A DNA stretch of 64,000 nt, from contig JAJZPN010000001.1 in NCBI GenBank assembly GCA_021811145.1, positions 1 to 64,000 on the forward strand. Direction: 5' to 3'. Position numbers and translations under genes: made by a program. Positions 8,408 through 20,947 of the stretch are shown in pieces. Numbering within the stretch: the stretch's first letter is position 1; every line of letters starts with the position of its first letter. Below the pieces are notes generated by a model. The model was not told the origin of the DNA. It worked only from the letters and a program-made list of their open reading frames with translations, and ran no database searches. Origin of the DNA: Pseudomonadota bacterium. GTDB taxonomy: Bacteria; Pseudomonadota; Gammaproteobacteria; Burkholderiales; Ferrovaceae.

Positions 8408-9973
8408 CTACTCCCACTCAATAGTCGCAGGAGGTTTACCGGAAATATCGTAAACCACTCGGTTTATTCCCCTAACTTCATTGATAATTCTGTTGGATAC
8501 TCTACCTAATAAATCATAAGGTAACTCAGCCCAATGAGCAGTCATAAAATCACTGGTAACCACTGCGCGTAAAGCAACCACATATTCATAAGTTCTGCCG
8601 TCGCCCATCACACCCACAGATTTAACAGGTAAAAATACAGCAAAGGCTTGTGATACTTCGTCATACCAACCCGCTTGTCTTAATTCATCAATAAAAACAG
8701 CATCCGCACGTTGTAACAGACCAACAAATTCCGCTTTAATCTCTCCCAGAATTCTCACCCCTAAACCAGGACCTGGGAAAGGATGTCTGTAAACCATTTC
8801 CTGTGGCAGGCCTAAGGCAACACCCAGCGCACGAACTTCGTCTTTAAACAGCTCACGAAGAGGTTCAAGTAACTGTAAATGTAGTGTTTCTGGTAAACCA
8901 CCCACATTGTGGTGTGATTTAATGGCATGTGCTTTACCGCTCTTTGCTCCCGCTGATTCAATCACATCAGGATAAATGGTACCTTGAGCTAACCATTTGA
9001 CTTGTTTTAACTTTGCTGACTCTTCTTGGAACACTTCAACAAAAATACGGCCAATAATTTTACGTTTTTGTTCTGGATCTGTAACGCCTTGAAGCTCTTT
9101 AAAGAAACGCTCTTTGGCATTCACGTGAATAACCTTTACACCCAAATGTTGAGCAAAAGTAGCCATTACCTGCTCAGCTTCTTGGTGACGCAACAACCCA
9201 TGATCAACAAACACACAAGTGAGTTGTTGGCCAATGGCTTGATGAATTAATGCCGCTGCAACTGAGGAATCGACACCACCTGAGAGTCCCAGCAATACTT
9301 CATCTTGACCCACAGTTTGGCGAATATGATTGACCGCTTCGCTGACATAATCAGGCATGGTCCAAGAGCTATCGCAGCCACAAATTTGATGCACAAAACG
9401 CTCAATGATTGCTCTGCCTTTTCTGGTGTGGGTTACCTCAGGATGAAACTGAACGCCATAAAAACCTCTTGTTTCATCTGCCATACCCGCAATAGGAGTA
9501 GCTGCGTTATCACAGATCACTTTAAAGCCTGATGGTAATTCAGTGACTTTATCGCCGTGACTCATCCACACTTCAAGTAAACCATGGCCTTGGTCATTAG
9601 TGCGATCTTGAATATCTTTTAGTAATGCTGAGTGACCTCTGGCACGAACCTCTGCATAGCCAAATTCACGATGGACTGCATTCTCAACGCGCCCCCCCAA
9701 TTGTTGTGCCATAGTTTGCATGCCATAACAAACACCTAAAACTGGGACACCTAACTCAAACACTACTTGAGGTGCGGAAGGTGGAGTACTCTCAGTCACC
9801 GATGCCGGTCCGCCAGAGAGAATAATTCCCTGAGGGTTAAATTCACGAATGAATGCTTCACTGACATCATAGGGGTGCAATTCACAATACACCCCAGCTT
9901 CACGAACTCGTCTTGCAATCAACTGCACATACTGTGCACCAAAATCAATAATCAGAATTTTTTGTCGAGACAT
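8408..9973 (-). CDS. guaA: GMP synthase (glutamine-hydrolysing)
   Basis: Converts XMP to GMP with glutamine and ATP in the cytoplasm. The class I amidotransferase domain occupies about residues 5-200 (nucleophile in GVCYGMQ, HPEVTHT), followed by the PP-loop ATPase [16 protein letters not shown] and the dimerisation domain ending [11 protein letters not shown] 9973 (521 aa) is chosen over TTG 9979 because it fits the family; it lies 6 nt after the guaB stop, so guaBA is an operon. The 3' end faces the accessory scar and contains the sequence commonly used as an attachment site by guaA-specific integrases. Confidence 0.97.
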   Translation of the reverse strand: MSRQKILIIDFGAQYVQLIARRVREAGVYCELHPYDVSEAFIREFNPQGIILSGGPASVTESTPPSAPQVVFELGVPVLGVCYGMQTMAQQLGGRVENAVHREFGYAEVRARGHSALLKDIQDRTNDQGHGLLEVWMSHGDKVTELPSGFKVICDNAATPIAGMADETRGFYGVQFHPEVTHTRKGRAIIERFVHQICGCDSSWTMPDYVSEAVNHIRQTVGQDEVLLGLSGGVDSSVAAALIHQAIGQQLTCVFVDHGLLRHQEAEQVMATFAQHLGVKVIHVNAKERFFKELQGVTDPEQKRKIIGRIFVEVFQEESAKLKQVKWLAQGTIYPDVIESAGAKSGKAHAIKSHHNVGGLPETLHLQLLEPLRELFKDEVRALGVALGLPQEMVYRHPFPGPGLGVRILGEIKAEFVGLLQRADAVFIDELRQAGWYDEVSQAFAVFLPVKSVGVMGDGRTYEYVVALRAVVTSDFMTAHWAELPYDLLGRVSNRIINEVRGINRVVYDISGKPPATIEWE

Positions 9974-9979
9974 ACACAA

Positions 9980-11500
<1,521 letters not shown>

Positions 11501-11525
11501 TTATAATACAAGGCAAATTAAGATC

Positions 11526-12422
11526 TTATCTAAGATTAACGGTTAATACATAGTCCATCGATCCTTGAGAGTTTATATCCGTCAATTTATGTTTGTAACC
11601 AAAATGCTGTATTAATGAAAAGAGTTTTTTTAAACAAGGAGTGTCTTTTTTGGGGTAAGGCGTTAATTGATATAATTTGGATTTACCGTGAAAAAGTTCG
11701 TTGAACTCGTTTAAAAGATTTTTTTCATGGTTCTCAAATATAATAACCAACTCAAAATCTTCAGGAAGTATTGTTTGAATTTCCTTTAAAATTGGTAACT
11801 CATAATCTTATACATTAATCTTGATTACTCCTCGCTTTAATCCCTTCTTTTTCAATGATAAAAAAAGATTACCTAACACTTTAGACGTTTTCTGAATTTT
11901 TATTTGATAATATAAAAAATCATGATGAGAGTTTTGTGTTAACAGAGCATCTGTGTAACCATTCCCATCAACAATAGAACCTCCACCCCAGTTACTCTTG
12001 GGAACGACTAATTCAGTGCCAAACTCTCTTTCCCCCAACCCGAAGTTGTAAAGCTGTATCTCACTAGAATGGTTTGAAGTAATATTTAAATTTACAGACA
12101 AAATTTTAAAACAATCTGGGTTAGGTTCAAAACAGTGACATTCCTTAAAACAAGAAACCACCTGACAACTAATTAAACCAATGTTCGCCCCAATATCAAT
12201 AAAAAAATCATTTAGCTGGTTATCTTGTGCAAAAAATTGAATAATCTTTACAATTCGCGCTTCATAGTATCCTGACGTAGATGGGGCATATGAAATCACA
12301 TCCACATTTCTCATAAAAACAGGAAGACTTAAAGCCGTGACAGACTTGAAAAGTTTTTCTTTTCTTTTATTCAGATATCGCTTAAGCAATCCTTCACGAA
12401 ACTCAAACCGCTCACAATTCAT
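11526..12422 (-). pseudogene. FkbM-family methyltransferase interrupted by a stop codon
   Basis: A 298-codon frame of the FkbM methyltransferase family. The SAM motif FFIDIGANIGLISC is at about residues 73-86 and CFEPNPDCF follows. Where the family has IK(I/V)DVEGYEL the gene reads IKINV-stop-DYELPILKE: TAA at 11810-11808 replaces a probable GAA. The frame is open on both sides of this one codon. It is more AT-rich than its neighbours and sits between guaB and rnfH, so it may be an insertion into an otherwise conserved core cluster. A recent nonsense mutation is the simplest reading. Confidence 0.8.
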
Positions 12423-12449
12423 TTTTTTCTCACAAAATTATTTTACTAA

Positions 12450-12713
12450 TTATTTGGATCTAATTTTTCTTAACTGTTTTGGATCTATAAATCTTGGACG
12501 ATAAATCTCCACCCTATCTCCAAAATTTAAAAAAGTATTTTGCGGTTTAACTCGACCATTGATTCCAAAGTTCAAGTTATTACGTTCCTTTTCTGGAATA
12601 TACTGCAATAACCCACTCAATTTTACTGCTTCTATAAGAGTTATTTTATCAACAACCTTCAGATTTATTAACCATTGTTGATCACGTAGGGCATAGACCA
12701 CCTTAATATCCAC
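12450..12713 (-). CDS. rnfH: RnfH-family protein (UPF0125)
   Basis: An 87-aa ubiquitin-like beta-grasp protein of the RnfH/UPF0125 family (DIKVVYALRDQQW near the start, RVEIYRPRFIDPKQLRKIR at the end). Its exact role is unknown; it is widely encoded beside ratA. GTG 12713 is preferred: AGGGGA lies 5 nt upstream and the protein then begins where relatives begin. The start overlaps the ratA stop by 11 nt, so translation is coupled. A longer ATG-started form from 12758 is possible but less likely. Confidence 0.85.
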   Translation of the reverse strand: MDIKVVYALRDQQWLINLKVVDKITLIEAVKLSGLLQYIPEKERNNLNFGINGRVKPQNTFLNFGDRVEIYRPRFIDPKQLRKIRSK

Positions 12714-13152
12714 GTATTCCCCTACTATGCAAATCATCAGCGCGTGAGACAAAAGCATCTACCATGGTATTGGCTATGTGTTGAAATACTGGGCCAACTA
12801 CCTTTTCTAGTAACTTACTCGAAAACGTCCACTCCAACACGAATTCAATTTTGCAAGCATCTTCTCTTAGGGCTTTAAAAACAAATTCACCTCGTAAATG
12901 CTGAAACGGGCCTTCCACCAATTCCATTAATACCCGCTCACCAGCAACTGAGGTATTGTGAGTTGTGAATTGCTGCTTGAGTCCATGAAAATTAATAAAA
13001 ATCGTAGCGTTAGTATGCTCGGCCTCACGCTCATGAATGACCGCTTCACTACACCAGGGTAAAAATTCAGAATAGCGAGGAATATCCTCCACCAATTGCC
13101 ACATAGACAAAGCGGGATACATCACTAACACACTTTTTTCAACTCGCGTCAT
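12703..13152 (-). CDS. ratA: RatA / COQ10-like START-domain protein
   Basis: A 149-aa START-like lipid-binding protein (polyketide cyclase family). In E. coli RatA was described as blocking 70S assembly, while homologues (Coq10) bind ubiquinone for respiration. Family features are VEDIPRYSEFLPWC, LVEGPFQHLRGEF and a C-terminal HIANTMVDAFVSRA. It is divergent from smpB by 53 bp and overlaps rnfH, the standard betaproteobacterial arrangement, which favours the housekeeping quinone role over a true toxin. Confidence 0.93.
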   Translation of the reverse strand: MTRVEKSVLVMYPALSMWQLVEDIPRYSEFLPWCSEAVIHEREAEHTNATIFINFHGLKQQFTTHNTSVAGERVLMELVEGPFQHLRGEFVFKALREDACKIEFVLEWTFSSKLLEKVVGPVFQHIANTMVDAFVSRADDLHSRGIRGY

Positions 13153-13205
13153 ACCACTTCCATTTGAGTTAGAATAATCAATTCAACCTATTAAGATACC
13201 TGTAA

Positions 13206-13649
13206 ATGAGTATTATCGACAACCGTAAAGCATTTCACGACTATTTTATCGAAGATCGCTTCGAAGCTGGCATTGTCCTGGAGGGCTGGGAAGTGAAGGC
13301 CATTCGAGCTGGTCGTGCACAAATTAAAGAAGCCTACATCACGGTACTTAACGGTGAACTCTGGCTGTTAGGCTCACACATTAGCCCCTTACAAACCGCC
13401 TCCACCCATGTTAAACCAGACCCCACCAGAACCAGAAAACTACTGTTACATGGTAATGAAATAGCCAAACTAATTGGTCAGGTAGAGCGCGCTGGTTACA
13501 CCTTAGTTCCCCTTAATATGCATTATGCAAAAGGGAAAATTAAAGTGGAAATTGGACTAGCAAAGGGTAAAAAACAATACGACAAACGTGAAGCTGAAAA
13601 ACAAAAAGACTGGCAACGTGAGCGTCAACGAATTCTCAAACAGGGTTGA
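13206..13649 (+). CDS. smpB: SsrA-binding protein
   Basis: SmpB binds tmRNA and delivers it to stalled ribosomes for trans-translation. The 147-aa sequence has the conserved core [31 protein letters not shown] and a basic C-terminal tail rich in Lys/Arg ([11 protein letters not shown]-like) that enters the mRNA channel. ATG 13206 matches the family start. No ssrA gene lies in this window. It is divergent from ratA. Confidence 0.97.
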   Translation: MSIIDNRKAFHDYFIEDRFEAGIVLEGWEVKAIRAGRAQIKEAYITVLNGELWLLGSHISPLQTASTHVKPDPTRTRKLLLHGNEIAKLIGQVERAGYTLVPLNMHYAKGKIKVEIGLAKGKKQYDKREAEKQKDWQRERQRILKQG

Positions 13650-13920
13650 GTTGACGAAATACAATACATTGTTTATAAAATACATTTAATTGTCTTTCAT
13701 TGTGAGTGTCTGTTAGAACTCAATAGTTTAGCCATCCAACCCCTGCCAGACACAATCAATAACCAATAATAAATAAAACTGATCAAATTCATCAAAAAGT
13801 CTGACTATCTCTTATAGTAATTTCTCGCTATTGTTATTCCTATAACACGTTTCACCCACAAACCATAAAAACACACGTGGGCCCATTCTTTATTTTGATT
13901 CACCATTGAGGAGAGAAGCC
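13650..13920 (+). promoter_or_regulatory. cbb operon leader/promoter region
   Basis: A 271-bp AT-rich interval between smpB and cbbL. It must contain the cbb promoter and any CbbR site, but I cannot point to one unambiguous -35/-10 pair or T-N11-A motif. GAGGAGAG at 13909-13916 is the cbbL ribosome site. No smpB terminator with a U-tract is evident. Confidence 0.4.
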
Positions 13921-15342
13921 ATGGCAGTAAAAAAGTATAATGCCGGTGTAAAAGAATACCGCAATACTTATTGGGAACCCAATTACTCTGTAAAAGATAC
14001 GGATATTCTTGCTTGTTTTAAGATCACCCCCCAACCAGGTGTTGACCGCGAGGAGGCCGCAGCGGCTGTTGCTGCTGAATCCTCAACGGGTACCTGGACC
14101 ACCGTTTGGACCGATTTACTAACTGATTTAGATCACTACAAAGGTCGTGCTTATCAAATTGAAGACGTACCCGGTGATGACACCTGCTTTTATGCCTTCA
14201 TCGCTTATCCATTTGATTTATTCGAAGAAGGTTCTGTGGTTAACGTCTTTACCTCATTGGTAGGTAATGTATTTGGTTTCAAAGCCATTCGTGCGTTACG
14301 TTTAGAAGACGTACGTTTCCCCATTGCCTACGTCACCACTTGCGGTGGCCCACCCCATGGTATCCAAGTAGAACGCGACATCATGAACAAATATGGTCGC
14401 CCTCTATTAGGTTGTACCATTAAGCCTAAACTTGGCTTGTCTGCTAAAAACTATGGTCGTGCTGTGTATGAATGTTTACGCGGTGGTTTGGATTTCACCA
14501 AAGACGATGAAAACGTTAATAGCCAACCCTTTATGCGCTGGCGCCAACGTTTTGACTTCGTTATGGAAGCCATTCATAAGGCAGAGCGCGAAACAGGTGA
14601 ACGTAAAGGTCACTACTTAAACGTTACCGCTCCTACTCCAGAAGAAATGTATAAACGCGCTGAATACGCAAAAGAAATCGGTGCACCTATTATTATGCAT
14701 GACTACATCACAGGTGGTTTTTGTGCCAACACGGGGCTTGCCAACTGGTGTCGTGACAATGGTGTGTTACTTCATATTCACCGTGCAATGCACGCTGTAT
14801 TAGATCGTAACCCGCACCATGGTATTCACTTTAGAGTATTAACCAAGATCCTACGTTTATCTGGTGGCGATCACTTGCACTCAGGCACTGTGGTTGGAAA
14901 ACTGGAAGGGGACCGTGCTGCCACACTAGGCTGGATTGATTTAATGCGTGAGAGCTTTATTAAAGAAGACCGTTCACGCGGCATTTTCTTTGACCAAGAC
15001 TGGGGTTCTATGCCAGGCGTCTTGCCCGTTGCCTCAGGTGGGATTCACGTATGGCATATGCCGGCACTGGTTAACATTTTCGGTGATGATTCAGTTCTTC
15101 AATTTGGTGGCGGAACACTGGGTCACCCATGGGGCAATGCCGCCGGTGCTGCGGCTAACCGTGTGGCCCTAGAAGCTTGCGTTGAAGCACGTAACCGTGG
15201 TGTCGCAGTAGAAAAAGAAGGTAAAACCGTATTAACTGATGCTGCTAAACACTCTCCAGAACTACGTGTTGCCATGGAAACCTGGAAAGAAATCAAGTTT
15301 GAATTTGATACCGTCGACAAACTCGACGTGGCACACAAATAA
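13921..15342 (+). CDS. cbbL: RuBisCO large subunit, form IA
   Basis: Catalyses carboxylation of ribulose-1,5-bisphosphate, the CO2-fixing step. The 473-aa protein begins [17 protein letters not shown] and carries [20 protein letters not shown], typical of form IA. The carbamylated lysine is Lys194 in [10 protein letters not shown], and loop 6 reads [14 protein letters not shown] 13921 is preceded by GAGGAGAGAAGCC; the in-frame upstream codons are not conserved. Followed by cbbS, cbbQ and cbbO without carboxysome shell genes, which marks the soluble IAq type rather than the carboxysomal IAc type. Confidence 0.98.
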   Translation: MAVKKYNAGVKEYRNTYWEPNYSVKDTDILACFKITPQPGVDREEAAAAVAAESSTGTWTTVWTDLLTDLDHYKGRAYQIEDVPGDDTCFYAFIAYPFDLFEEGSVVNVFTSLVGNVFGFKAIRALRLEDVRFPIAYVTTCGGPPHGIQVERDIMNKYGRPLLGCTIKPKLGLSAKNYGRAVYECLRGGLDFTKDDENVNSQPFMRWRQRFDFVMEAIHKAERETGERKGHYLNVTAPTPEEMYKRAEYAKEIGAPIIMHDYITGGFCANTGLANWCRDNGVLLHIHRAMHAVLDRNPHHGIHFRVLTKILRLSGGDHLHSGTVVGKLEGDRAATLGWIDLMRESFIKEDRSRGIFFDQDWGSMPGVLPVASGGIHVWHMPALVNIFGDDSVLQFGGGTLGHPWGNAAGAAANRVALEACVEARNRGVAVEKEGKTVLTDAAKHSPELRVAMETWKEIKFEFDTVDKLDVAHK

Positions 15343-15366
15343 ACCAGATTGCGAGGAGAAAAAATT

Positions 15367-15723
15367 ATGTCCGAAATGCTCGATTATAAAAGCCGTTTAA
15401 GTGACCCTGCTAGCCGTAAATTTGAGACTTTTTCCTATTTACCAGCACTCACTCAAGAACAAATCCGTCAACAGGTTGAGTACATTGTAAAAAAAGGCTG
15501 GAACCCAGCCATTGAACACACTGAACCCGAACATTTGATGGATACCTACTGGTATATGTGGAAGCTGCCCATGTTCGGCGAGACCGATGTGGATGCCATT
15601 TTGGCTGAAGCAGAATCTTGTCATAAAGCCAACCCCAACAATCACGTACGCTTGGTGGGTTATGACAATGACAAGCAATCTCAAGGGGCGGCCATGGTCG
15701 TCTATCGTGGTAAAACAGTCTAA
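15367..15723 (+). CDS. cbbS: RuBisCO small subunit, form IA
   Basis: The 118-aa small subunit of the L8S8 enzyme. Recognisable by [21 protein letters not shown], the [17 protein letters not shown] segment and the C-terminal [17 protein letters not shown] 15367 follows a GAGGAG ribosome site and gives the usual length; an upstream TTG at 15349 is ignored. It lies 24 nt after cbbL and 11 nt before cbbQ. Confidence 0.98.
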   Translation: MSEMLDYKSRLSDPASRKFETFSYLPALTQEQIRQQVEYIVKKGWNPAIEHTEPEHLMDTYWYMWKLPMFGETDVDAILAEAESCHKANPNNHVRLVGYDNDKQSQGAAMVVYRGKTV

Positions 15724-15734
15724 GGTGTAGGCCA

Positions 15735-16538
15735 ATGTCTGATCTACTCGATCAATACCGCATCCCAACAGAACCCTACTACCGTTCTGTTGCGGATGAG
15801 GTATCTCTCTTTGAAGCCGCTTACTCTGTGCGTATGCCGATGATGTTAAAGGGACCCACAGGATGCGGTAAAACCCGTTTTGTTGAATATATGGCCTACC
15901 GTCTTAATCGACCATTAATTACGGTAGCCTGTAATGAGGATATGACAGCCTCTGATTTAGTGGGACGTTTTCTGCTGGATCGTGATGGCACGCGCTGGCA
16001 GGATGGTCCTCTGGCAACAGCTGCTCGTCTGGGCGCAATTTGCTACTTGGATGAAGTGGTGGAAGCACGCCAAGACACCACTGTGGTAATCCATCCCTTA
16101 ACCGATAACCGTCGTGTATTACCGCTAGAAAAAAAAGGCGAGTTATTGAAAGCTCATCCTGATTTTCAGTTAGTTATATCCTACAATCCTGGTTATCAAA
16201 GCTTAATGAAGGATTTAAAACAATCCACCAAACAACGTTTTGGTGCGCTTGATTTTAACTATCCTGAACATGGTATTGAACGCGATATTGTGGCCCATGA
16301 AACGGGAGTGACCACTGAGATTGCCGATAAGTTAGTGGCCATTGCTGAACGAGCAAGAAACCTCAAAGGTCACGGTCTTGATGAGGGAATCTCAACGCGT
16401 ATGTTGGTTTATGCAGGTAATTTAATTGCTAAAGGAGTATCGGCACACAATGCCTGTCGTGTGGCTCTAGTTCGTCCTATTACAGATGATCCTGATATGC
16501 GTGACGCATTAGACGCCGCCGTCACGACTTTTTTCTAG
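15735..16538 (+). CDS. cbbQ: RuBisCO activase AAA+ subunit CbbQ
   Basis: A 267-aa MoxR-type AAA+ ATPase that forms a hexamer and, with CbbO, removes inhibitory sugar phosphates from RuBisCO. The Walker A motif [10 protein letters not shown] is at about residues 37-46, Walker B is [12 protein letters not shown], and ISYNPGYQS and KQSTKQRF mark sensor regions. Its place directly after cbbLS is the characteristic cbbLSQO order of form IAq clusters. Confidence 0.96.
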   Translation: MSDLLDQYRIPTEPYYRSVADEVSLFEAAYSVRMPMMLKGPTGCGKTRFVEYMAYRLNRPLITVACNEDMTASDLVGRFLLDRDGTRWQDGPLATAARLGAICYLDEVVEARQDTTVVIHPLTDNRRVLPLEKKGELLKAHPDFQLVISYNPGYQSLMKDLKQSTKQRFGALDFNYPEHGIERDIVAHETGVTTEIADKLVAIAERARNLKGHGLDEGISTRMLVYAGNLIAKGVSAHNACRVALVRPITDDPDMRDALDAAVTTFF

Positions 16539-16547
16539 TCACTGACA

Positions 16548-18875
16548 ATGACCTCTCAATTAGGTGAGTACCAAGAACTGATTAGTGAATTGCCAGAGCG
16601 CGTGCAAGAGTTAGTTCACGAGCACTGGCATGAAGCCTGTCGTTCTCTCTCGCCTTTGGGATTACATCATTATCTTCAAGGTGCACTCTCTCTCACCCAC
16701 TTAAGACGTGGAGAAGAGGTCATATTGGCTTGGGTGACGTGTTGCCCGTTAATTAGTAAAGATATTGGTGATGAGATACTTGATGATCTCATTAACTGCG
16801 CCCTTTCTTTGTCATCTAAAACCTCTTCAACGGTTGTGGAACGCGTCTTAAGTACTAGCCCCATAGCGGCAAGACGCTTAAACGATAAAGAACTTTTTGT
16901 ACAGTATTTACAGTTTCTCCAACAACTCTCAGCCAGCGCTCCACGGGGTATTCGACCCATGTTAGAGAATCTAGAGAGACTGTTTGAACAACTCACTTTA
17001 GGAGGGTTACGACGCTGGGCACAGTGGGGAGCCAGTGCGTATAAAACCCAATTTGAAGAACAACTACAGTACTTTTCGCTTACCAGTCGTGAGTCTTTAG
17101 CTGTATTACAGCAAGAACGAAAAGGTGTCTTACTCGTTGATATTCAACGACGTATTAATATGTATTTACGAGCGCTCTGGGGACGTGACTTTTTTATGCG
17201 TCCCACCGCAGGAGACCTTGATAATCGACAAGGTAGCCAATCCTTCATTGAAGACTATTTATTTCATCTGCCTGATGCCCTAGATGATTTTGCCGGCATT
17301 TCAGCCATTGAACTCTATCGCGCCACCGCCGCCCATTGCGCAGCACACATGGTGGAGACGACAACTCCCTTATCTGCTGAAGCCTTGAATCCCTTACAAA
17401 TGGCCATCATTGGACTGATTGAGGACGCCCGTGTTGAAGCATTGAGTTGTCAGCGCTTTCCTGGCCTTAAAAAACTATGGGGTGGTTTCCATACCATTAC
17501 TCCAGAACAGAATCAACGTGCTGCAGATTACTTCGCTCGTCTGGCACGAGCATTAATTGACGACACCTATATTGACCCTGATCCATGGGTCAATGAAGGA
17601 AAAGTATTATTTACAACACAACAACAACGCCTTCACGATAACCAGCTCTCTTGGGATATCGGTGTCACGTTGGCTCATCGCTTCTTAGAAAAGCGCCTTG
17701 AGTTCAACCCACGTCAAGATGTAATAACTATCCCCTATAGAGATGACAATCGCTATTTCTGGGAATTCGCAGGGTTTGATTTTGAGCGTGCTCTGGAAGC
17801 AGGATATGAATCCACCAAGCAAATCAGAAAACACGTTAATGTCATGGAAATGGCTAATGAAGTGGATGTGGAAAATGCGGGTGAAGATGCCGAGGAGATT
17901 TGGGTATTACCCACCGAACTCTATCCCTATGAAGACATGGGGGTGTCTTACAATGAGAGTGAAGGAACTCCTCCTATCTCCGACCCCTATTACTACAGTG
18001 AATGGGATTACCACATTCAACTCGATCGTCCCTCATGGAGTACGGTATTTGAAAAACACTGTACCAGCGATGATCCAGAAAAAATTAACGCTATTACCGT
18101 AGAACATAAACGTCTTATTTCACGCATGAAATTTATTCTTGATGCCCTTCAGCCTCAAGGTGTGACGCGTTTGCGTAAACTCGAAGATGGTGATGAAATC
18201 GATTTAAATCGAGCTATTGATAGCGCCATTGAACTGCGAATGAATAAACAACCTGATCCGCGCATCATGATGCGCTCGATCAGAAAAGTACGTGATATTG
18301 CCGTTTTGGTATTACTTGATCTCTCCCACTCCACCAATGACAAAGTGGTGGGTAGCGATAAAACCATTCTTGATTTAACCAGAGAAGCTGCTGCACTGCT
18401 AGCTGATGCCATACACAAAGTGGGTGACCCCTTTGCCATTCATGGCTTTTGTTCAGACGGACGCCATGAGGTCAGTTACTTTCGCTTTAAAGATTTTGAC
18501 CAAGACTATACCGATCAAGCAAAAGCCAAACTCTCTGGCATGACTGGTCAATTATCCACACGCATGGGAGCGGCTCTACGTCATGCAGGTCAGCATATGG
18601 CCAAGCAACGTGCACAAAAAAAATTGGTGTTATTGATTACCGATGGTGAACCCGCAGATATCGATGTACGTGATCCACAATATCTGCGTCAAGACACTAA
18701 AAAAGCAGTAGAAAGTTTAGGACGTCAAGGGGTTCAGACTTTCTGCATGAGTCTTGATCCACGGGCAGACCAGTATGTGTCCCGGATTTTTGGTATAAAA
18801 AACTATATGGTGGTTGATCGGGTAGAACGCTTACCTGAAAAATTACCTCTACTGTATGCGTCACTCACACGCTGA
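16548..18875 (+). CDS. cbbO: RuBisCO activase adaptor CbbO (VWA domain)
   Basis: A 775-aa protein whose C-terminal von Willebrand A domain (about residues 575-775) has the MIDAS motif DLSHSTND and a LVLLITDGEPADID strand. In studied systems CbbO bridges the CbbQ ring and RuBisCO through this domain. The long N-terminal part is helical and unlike other families. It starts 9 nt after cbbQ and ends 93 nt before cbbF. Confidence 0.95.
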   Translation: MTSQLGEYQELISELPERVQELVHEHWHEACRSLSPLGLHHYLQGALSLTHLRRGEEVILAWVTCCPLISKDIGDEILDDLINCALSLSSKTSSTVVERVLSTSPIAARRLNDKELFVQYLQFLQQLSASAPRGIRPMLENLERLFEQLTLGGLRRWAQWGASAYKTQFEEQLQYFSLTSRESLAVLQQERKGVLLVDIQRRINMYLRALWGRDFFMRPTAGDLDNRQGSQSFIEDYLFHLPDALDDFAGISAIELYRATAAHCAAHMVETTTPLSAEALNPLQMAIIGLIEDARVEALSCQRFPGLKKLWGGFHTITPEQNQRAADYFARLARALIDDTYIDPDPWVNEGKVLFTTQQQRLHDNQLSWDIGVTLAHRFLEKRLEFNPRQDVITIPYRDDNRYFWEFAGFDFERALEAGYESTKQIRKHVNVMEMANEVDVENAGEDAEEIWVLPTELYPYEDMGVSYNESEGTPPISDPYYYSEWDYHIQLDRPSWSTVFEKHCTSDDPEKINAITVEHKRLISRMKFILDALQPQGVTRLRKLEDGDEIDLNRAIDSAIELRMNKQPDPRIMMRSIRKVRDIAVLVLLDLSHSTNDKVVGSDKTILDLTREAAALLADAIHKVGDPFAIHGFCSDGRHEVSYFRFKDFDQDYTDQAKAKLSGMTGQLSTRMGAALRHAGQHMAKQRAQKKLVLLITDGEPADIDVRDPQYLRQDTKKAVESLGRQGVQTFCMSLDPRADQYVSRIFGIKNYMVVDRVERLPEKLPLLYASLTR

Positions 18876-18968
18876 CGTATTACAATAAACAGACTATAAA
18901 CATAAAAAAACAATAACAATAAGTAACCATAATTAAGCGCAGTATTTTTACATTGGGGAGGCAACATT

Positions 18969-20036
18969 ATGCATTTGGGAAGAACAACCTTATCGAAGTT
19001 TCTCATTGAGAATATTAGTGGCACACAAGACGGTGCAGCTCTTGCAGCCTTACTCGTTGACGTGGCGGCAGCAGTTAAAGCCATTTCTGCTTTAAGTGCC
19101 AAAGGGGCTTTAGGGGGAGCCACGGGTACCCTTGATACCATCAACGTACAGGGCGAAACACAAAAACCTTTAGATGTTTTATCTAACACCGCCTTTGTTA
19201 ATACCTTTCAGTTAGGCGGTTTAGTGGCTGGGGTTGCTTCTGAAGAGATGGATGACCCCTTCCCGATTCAACCTCCTCATACCAGAGGACCTTTCTTAGC
19301 TATTTTTGATCCACTTGATGGCTCATCCAATATTGATAGCAATGTCTCTGTGGGATCAATTTTTTCTATTCTACGTGCTCCTGAAACAGGTGAACCTGTT
19401 TTACAAGATTATTTACAACCAGGTGTAAAACAAGTGGCGGCAGGCTATTCTGTCTACGGCCCAGCCACACTCATGGTAATTACGGTGGGTAATGGTACCC
19501 ATGGTTTTACACTTGATCGTGAAGTGGGGAATTTCATCTTAACCCATCCTAATATGCAAATTCCTGCTGATACCAATGAGTTTGCTATAAATACCTCTAA
19601 TGAGCGTTTTTGGGAGCCTCCTGTCACGCGCTACATTGGTGAATGTAAAGCAGGTAAAACGGGTCCTCGAGAAAGAGACTTTAATATGCGCTGGATTGCC
19701 TCAATGGTGGCTGAAGTGCATCGCATTATGATGCGTGGCGGTATTTTTATGTACCCACGAGATACCAAGGACGTCAGTAAACCTGGTCGTTTACGCTTAA
19801 TGTATGAGGCTAACCCCATGGGCTTCATTGTGGAACAAGCAGGAGGACGCGCATCAACTGGACGTGAACGAATTTTAGATATTCAACCGGATCTCATTCA
19901 CCAACGTGTACCCGTCATCTTAGGTTCACGTAACGAAGTGGACCGGGTTGTGCATTATCACGCCCAATATGATGCAGGGTCAGATCAACCTTATGAATCG
20001 CCACTCTTTAATGAGCGCGGTTTATATCGTCCATAA
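18969..20036 (+). CDS. cbbF: fructose-1,6-bisphosphatase, class I
   Basis: Hydrolyses fructose-1,6-bisphosphate (and probably sedoheptulose-1,7-bisphosphate) in the Calvin cycle. The 355-aa sequence has the metal-binding [11 protein letters not shown] and [13 protein letters not shown] motifs and the substrate region [18 protein letters not shown], all class I features. GGGGAGG precedes the start. It is the first of the regeneration-phase genes, followed by cbbP with a 33-nt gap. Confidence 0.96.
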   Translation: MHLGRTTLSKFLIENISGTQDGAALAALLVDVAAAVKAISALSAKGALGGATGTLDTINVQGETQKPLDVLSNTAFVNTFQLGGLVAGVASEEMDDPFPIQPPHTRGPFLAIFDPLDGSSNIDSNVSVGSIFSILRAPETGEPVLQDYLQPGVKQVAAGYSVYGPATLMVITVGNGTHGFTLDREVGNFILTHPNMQIPADTNEFAINTSNERFWEPPVTRYIGECKAGKTGPRERDFNMRWIASMVAEVHRIMMRGGIFMYPRDTKDVSKPGRLRLMYEANPMGFIVEQAGGRASTGRERILDIQPDLIHQRVPVILGSRNEVDRVVHYHAQYDAGSDQPYESPLFNERGLYRP

Positions 20037-20069
20037 AATAATAACCACATAACATCAAGCGAGGTCACC

Positions 20070-20945
20070 ATGTCACGTAAACATCCTATTATTGCTGTAA
20101 CCGGCTCTTCGGGTGCTGGTACTACCACTGTCATGAACAGTTTTAAACATATTTTTAGACGTGAAAAAATTCACGCACAAATTGTTGAGGGAGATTCCTT
20201 TCATCGCTACGATCGTAAAGCCATGCGCGCTGAAATGAAAGCGCAAGAAGAAAAAGGTAATATGAACTTTAGCCACTTTGGCCCTGAAGCTAACCTATTA
20301 AAAGAACTGGCAACACTATTTAAGTCTTACGGCGAAACGGGCACAGGTAAAATCAGAAAATACCTTCATGACGCAGGTGAAGCTGAACCCTTCAAACAAG
20401 AACCCGGTACTTTCACGCCCTGGATGGATGTAGAACAAGGGTCTGATTTAATGTTCTATGAAGGTCTACATGGCGCCTATGCGGATGCTGAAATCAATGT
20501 AGCTACCAATGTTGATTTATTGGTAGGAGTGGTTCCGATTATCAACCTTGAGTGGATTCAAAAGTTGCATCGTGATCAAAAGTTACGTGGCTATTCACAA
20601 GAGGCTGTCACGGATACGATTTTGCGCCGTATGCCTGATTATGTCAGTCATATTTGCCCACAGTTCTCTAGAACTCACGTCAATTTCCAACGCGTTCCCA
20701 CCGTTGATACCTCTAACCCATTCATTGCCAATGACATCCCCTCAGCTGATGAAAGTATGGTGGTCATTCGCTTTGCCAATCCTAAGGGTATCGATTTCCC
20801 CTACTTGCTTTCTATGCTCGATGATTCCTGGATGACACGACCTAATACACTGGTGATTCCTGGGGGTAAAATGGGACTGGCTATGCAATTGATTTTTACG
20901 CCGATGATTATGAAACTGATGGATGTTAAAAATAAGTCCTTTTAA
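20070..20945 (+). CDS. cbbP: phosphoribulokinase
   Basis: Phosphorylates ribulose-5-phosphate to the RuBisCO substrate. At 291 aa it is the bacterial short type. The P-loop AVTGSSGAGTTTVMNSF is at about residues 8-24, the substrate loop EGDSFHRYDR follows, and FYEGLHGAY and VVPIINLEWIQKLHRD are conserved. A ribosome site GCGAGG lies before the start. Only 2 nt separate its stop from cbbZ. Confidence 0.97.
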   Translation: MSRKHPIIAVTGSSGAGTTTVMNSFKHIFRREKIHAQIVEGDSFHRYDRKAMRAEMKAQEEKGNMNFSHFGPEANLLKELATLFKSYGETGTGKIRKYLHDAGEAEPFKQEPGTFTPWMDVEQGSDLMFYEGLHGAYADAEINVATNVDLLVGVVPIINLEWIQKLHRDQKLRGYSQEAVTDTILRRMPDYVSHICPQFSRTHVNFQRVPTVDTSNPFIANDIPSADESMVVIRFANPKGIDFPYLLSMLDDSWMTRPNTLVIPGGKMGLAMQLIFTPMIMKLMDVKNKSF

Positions 20946-20947
20946 TT

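Noticed and set aside
12703-13152. ratA as a genuine toxin of a TA pair with rnfH
   Set aside because: The ratA-rnfH linkage is conserved housekeeping context and the protein is a COQ10-like START domain; nothing here points to toxicity.
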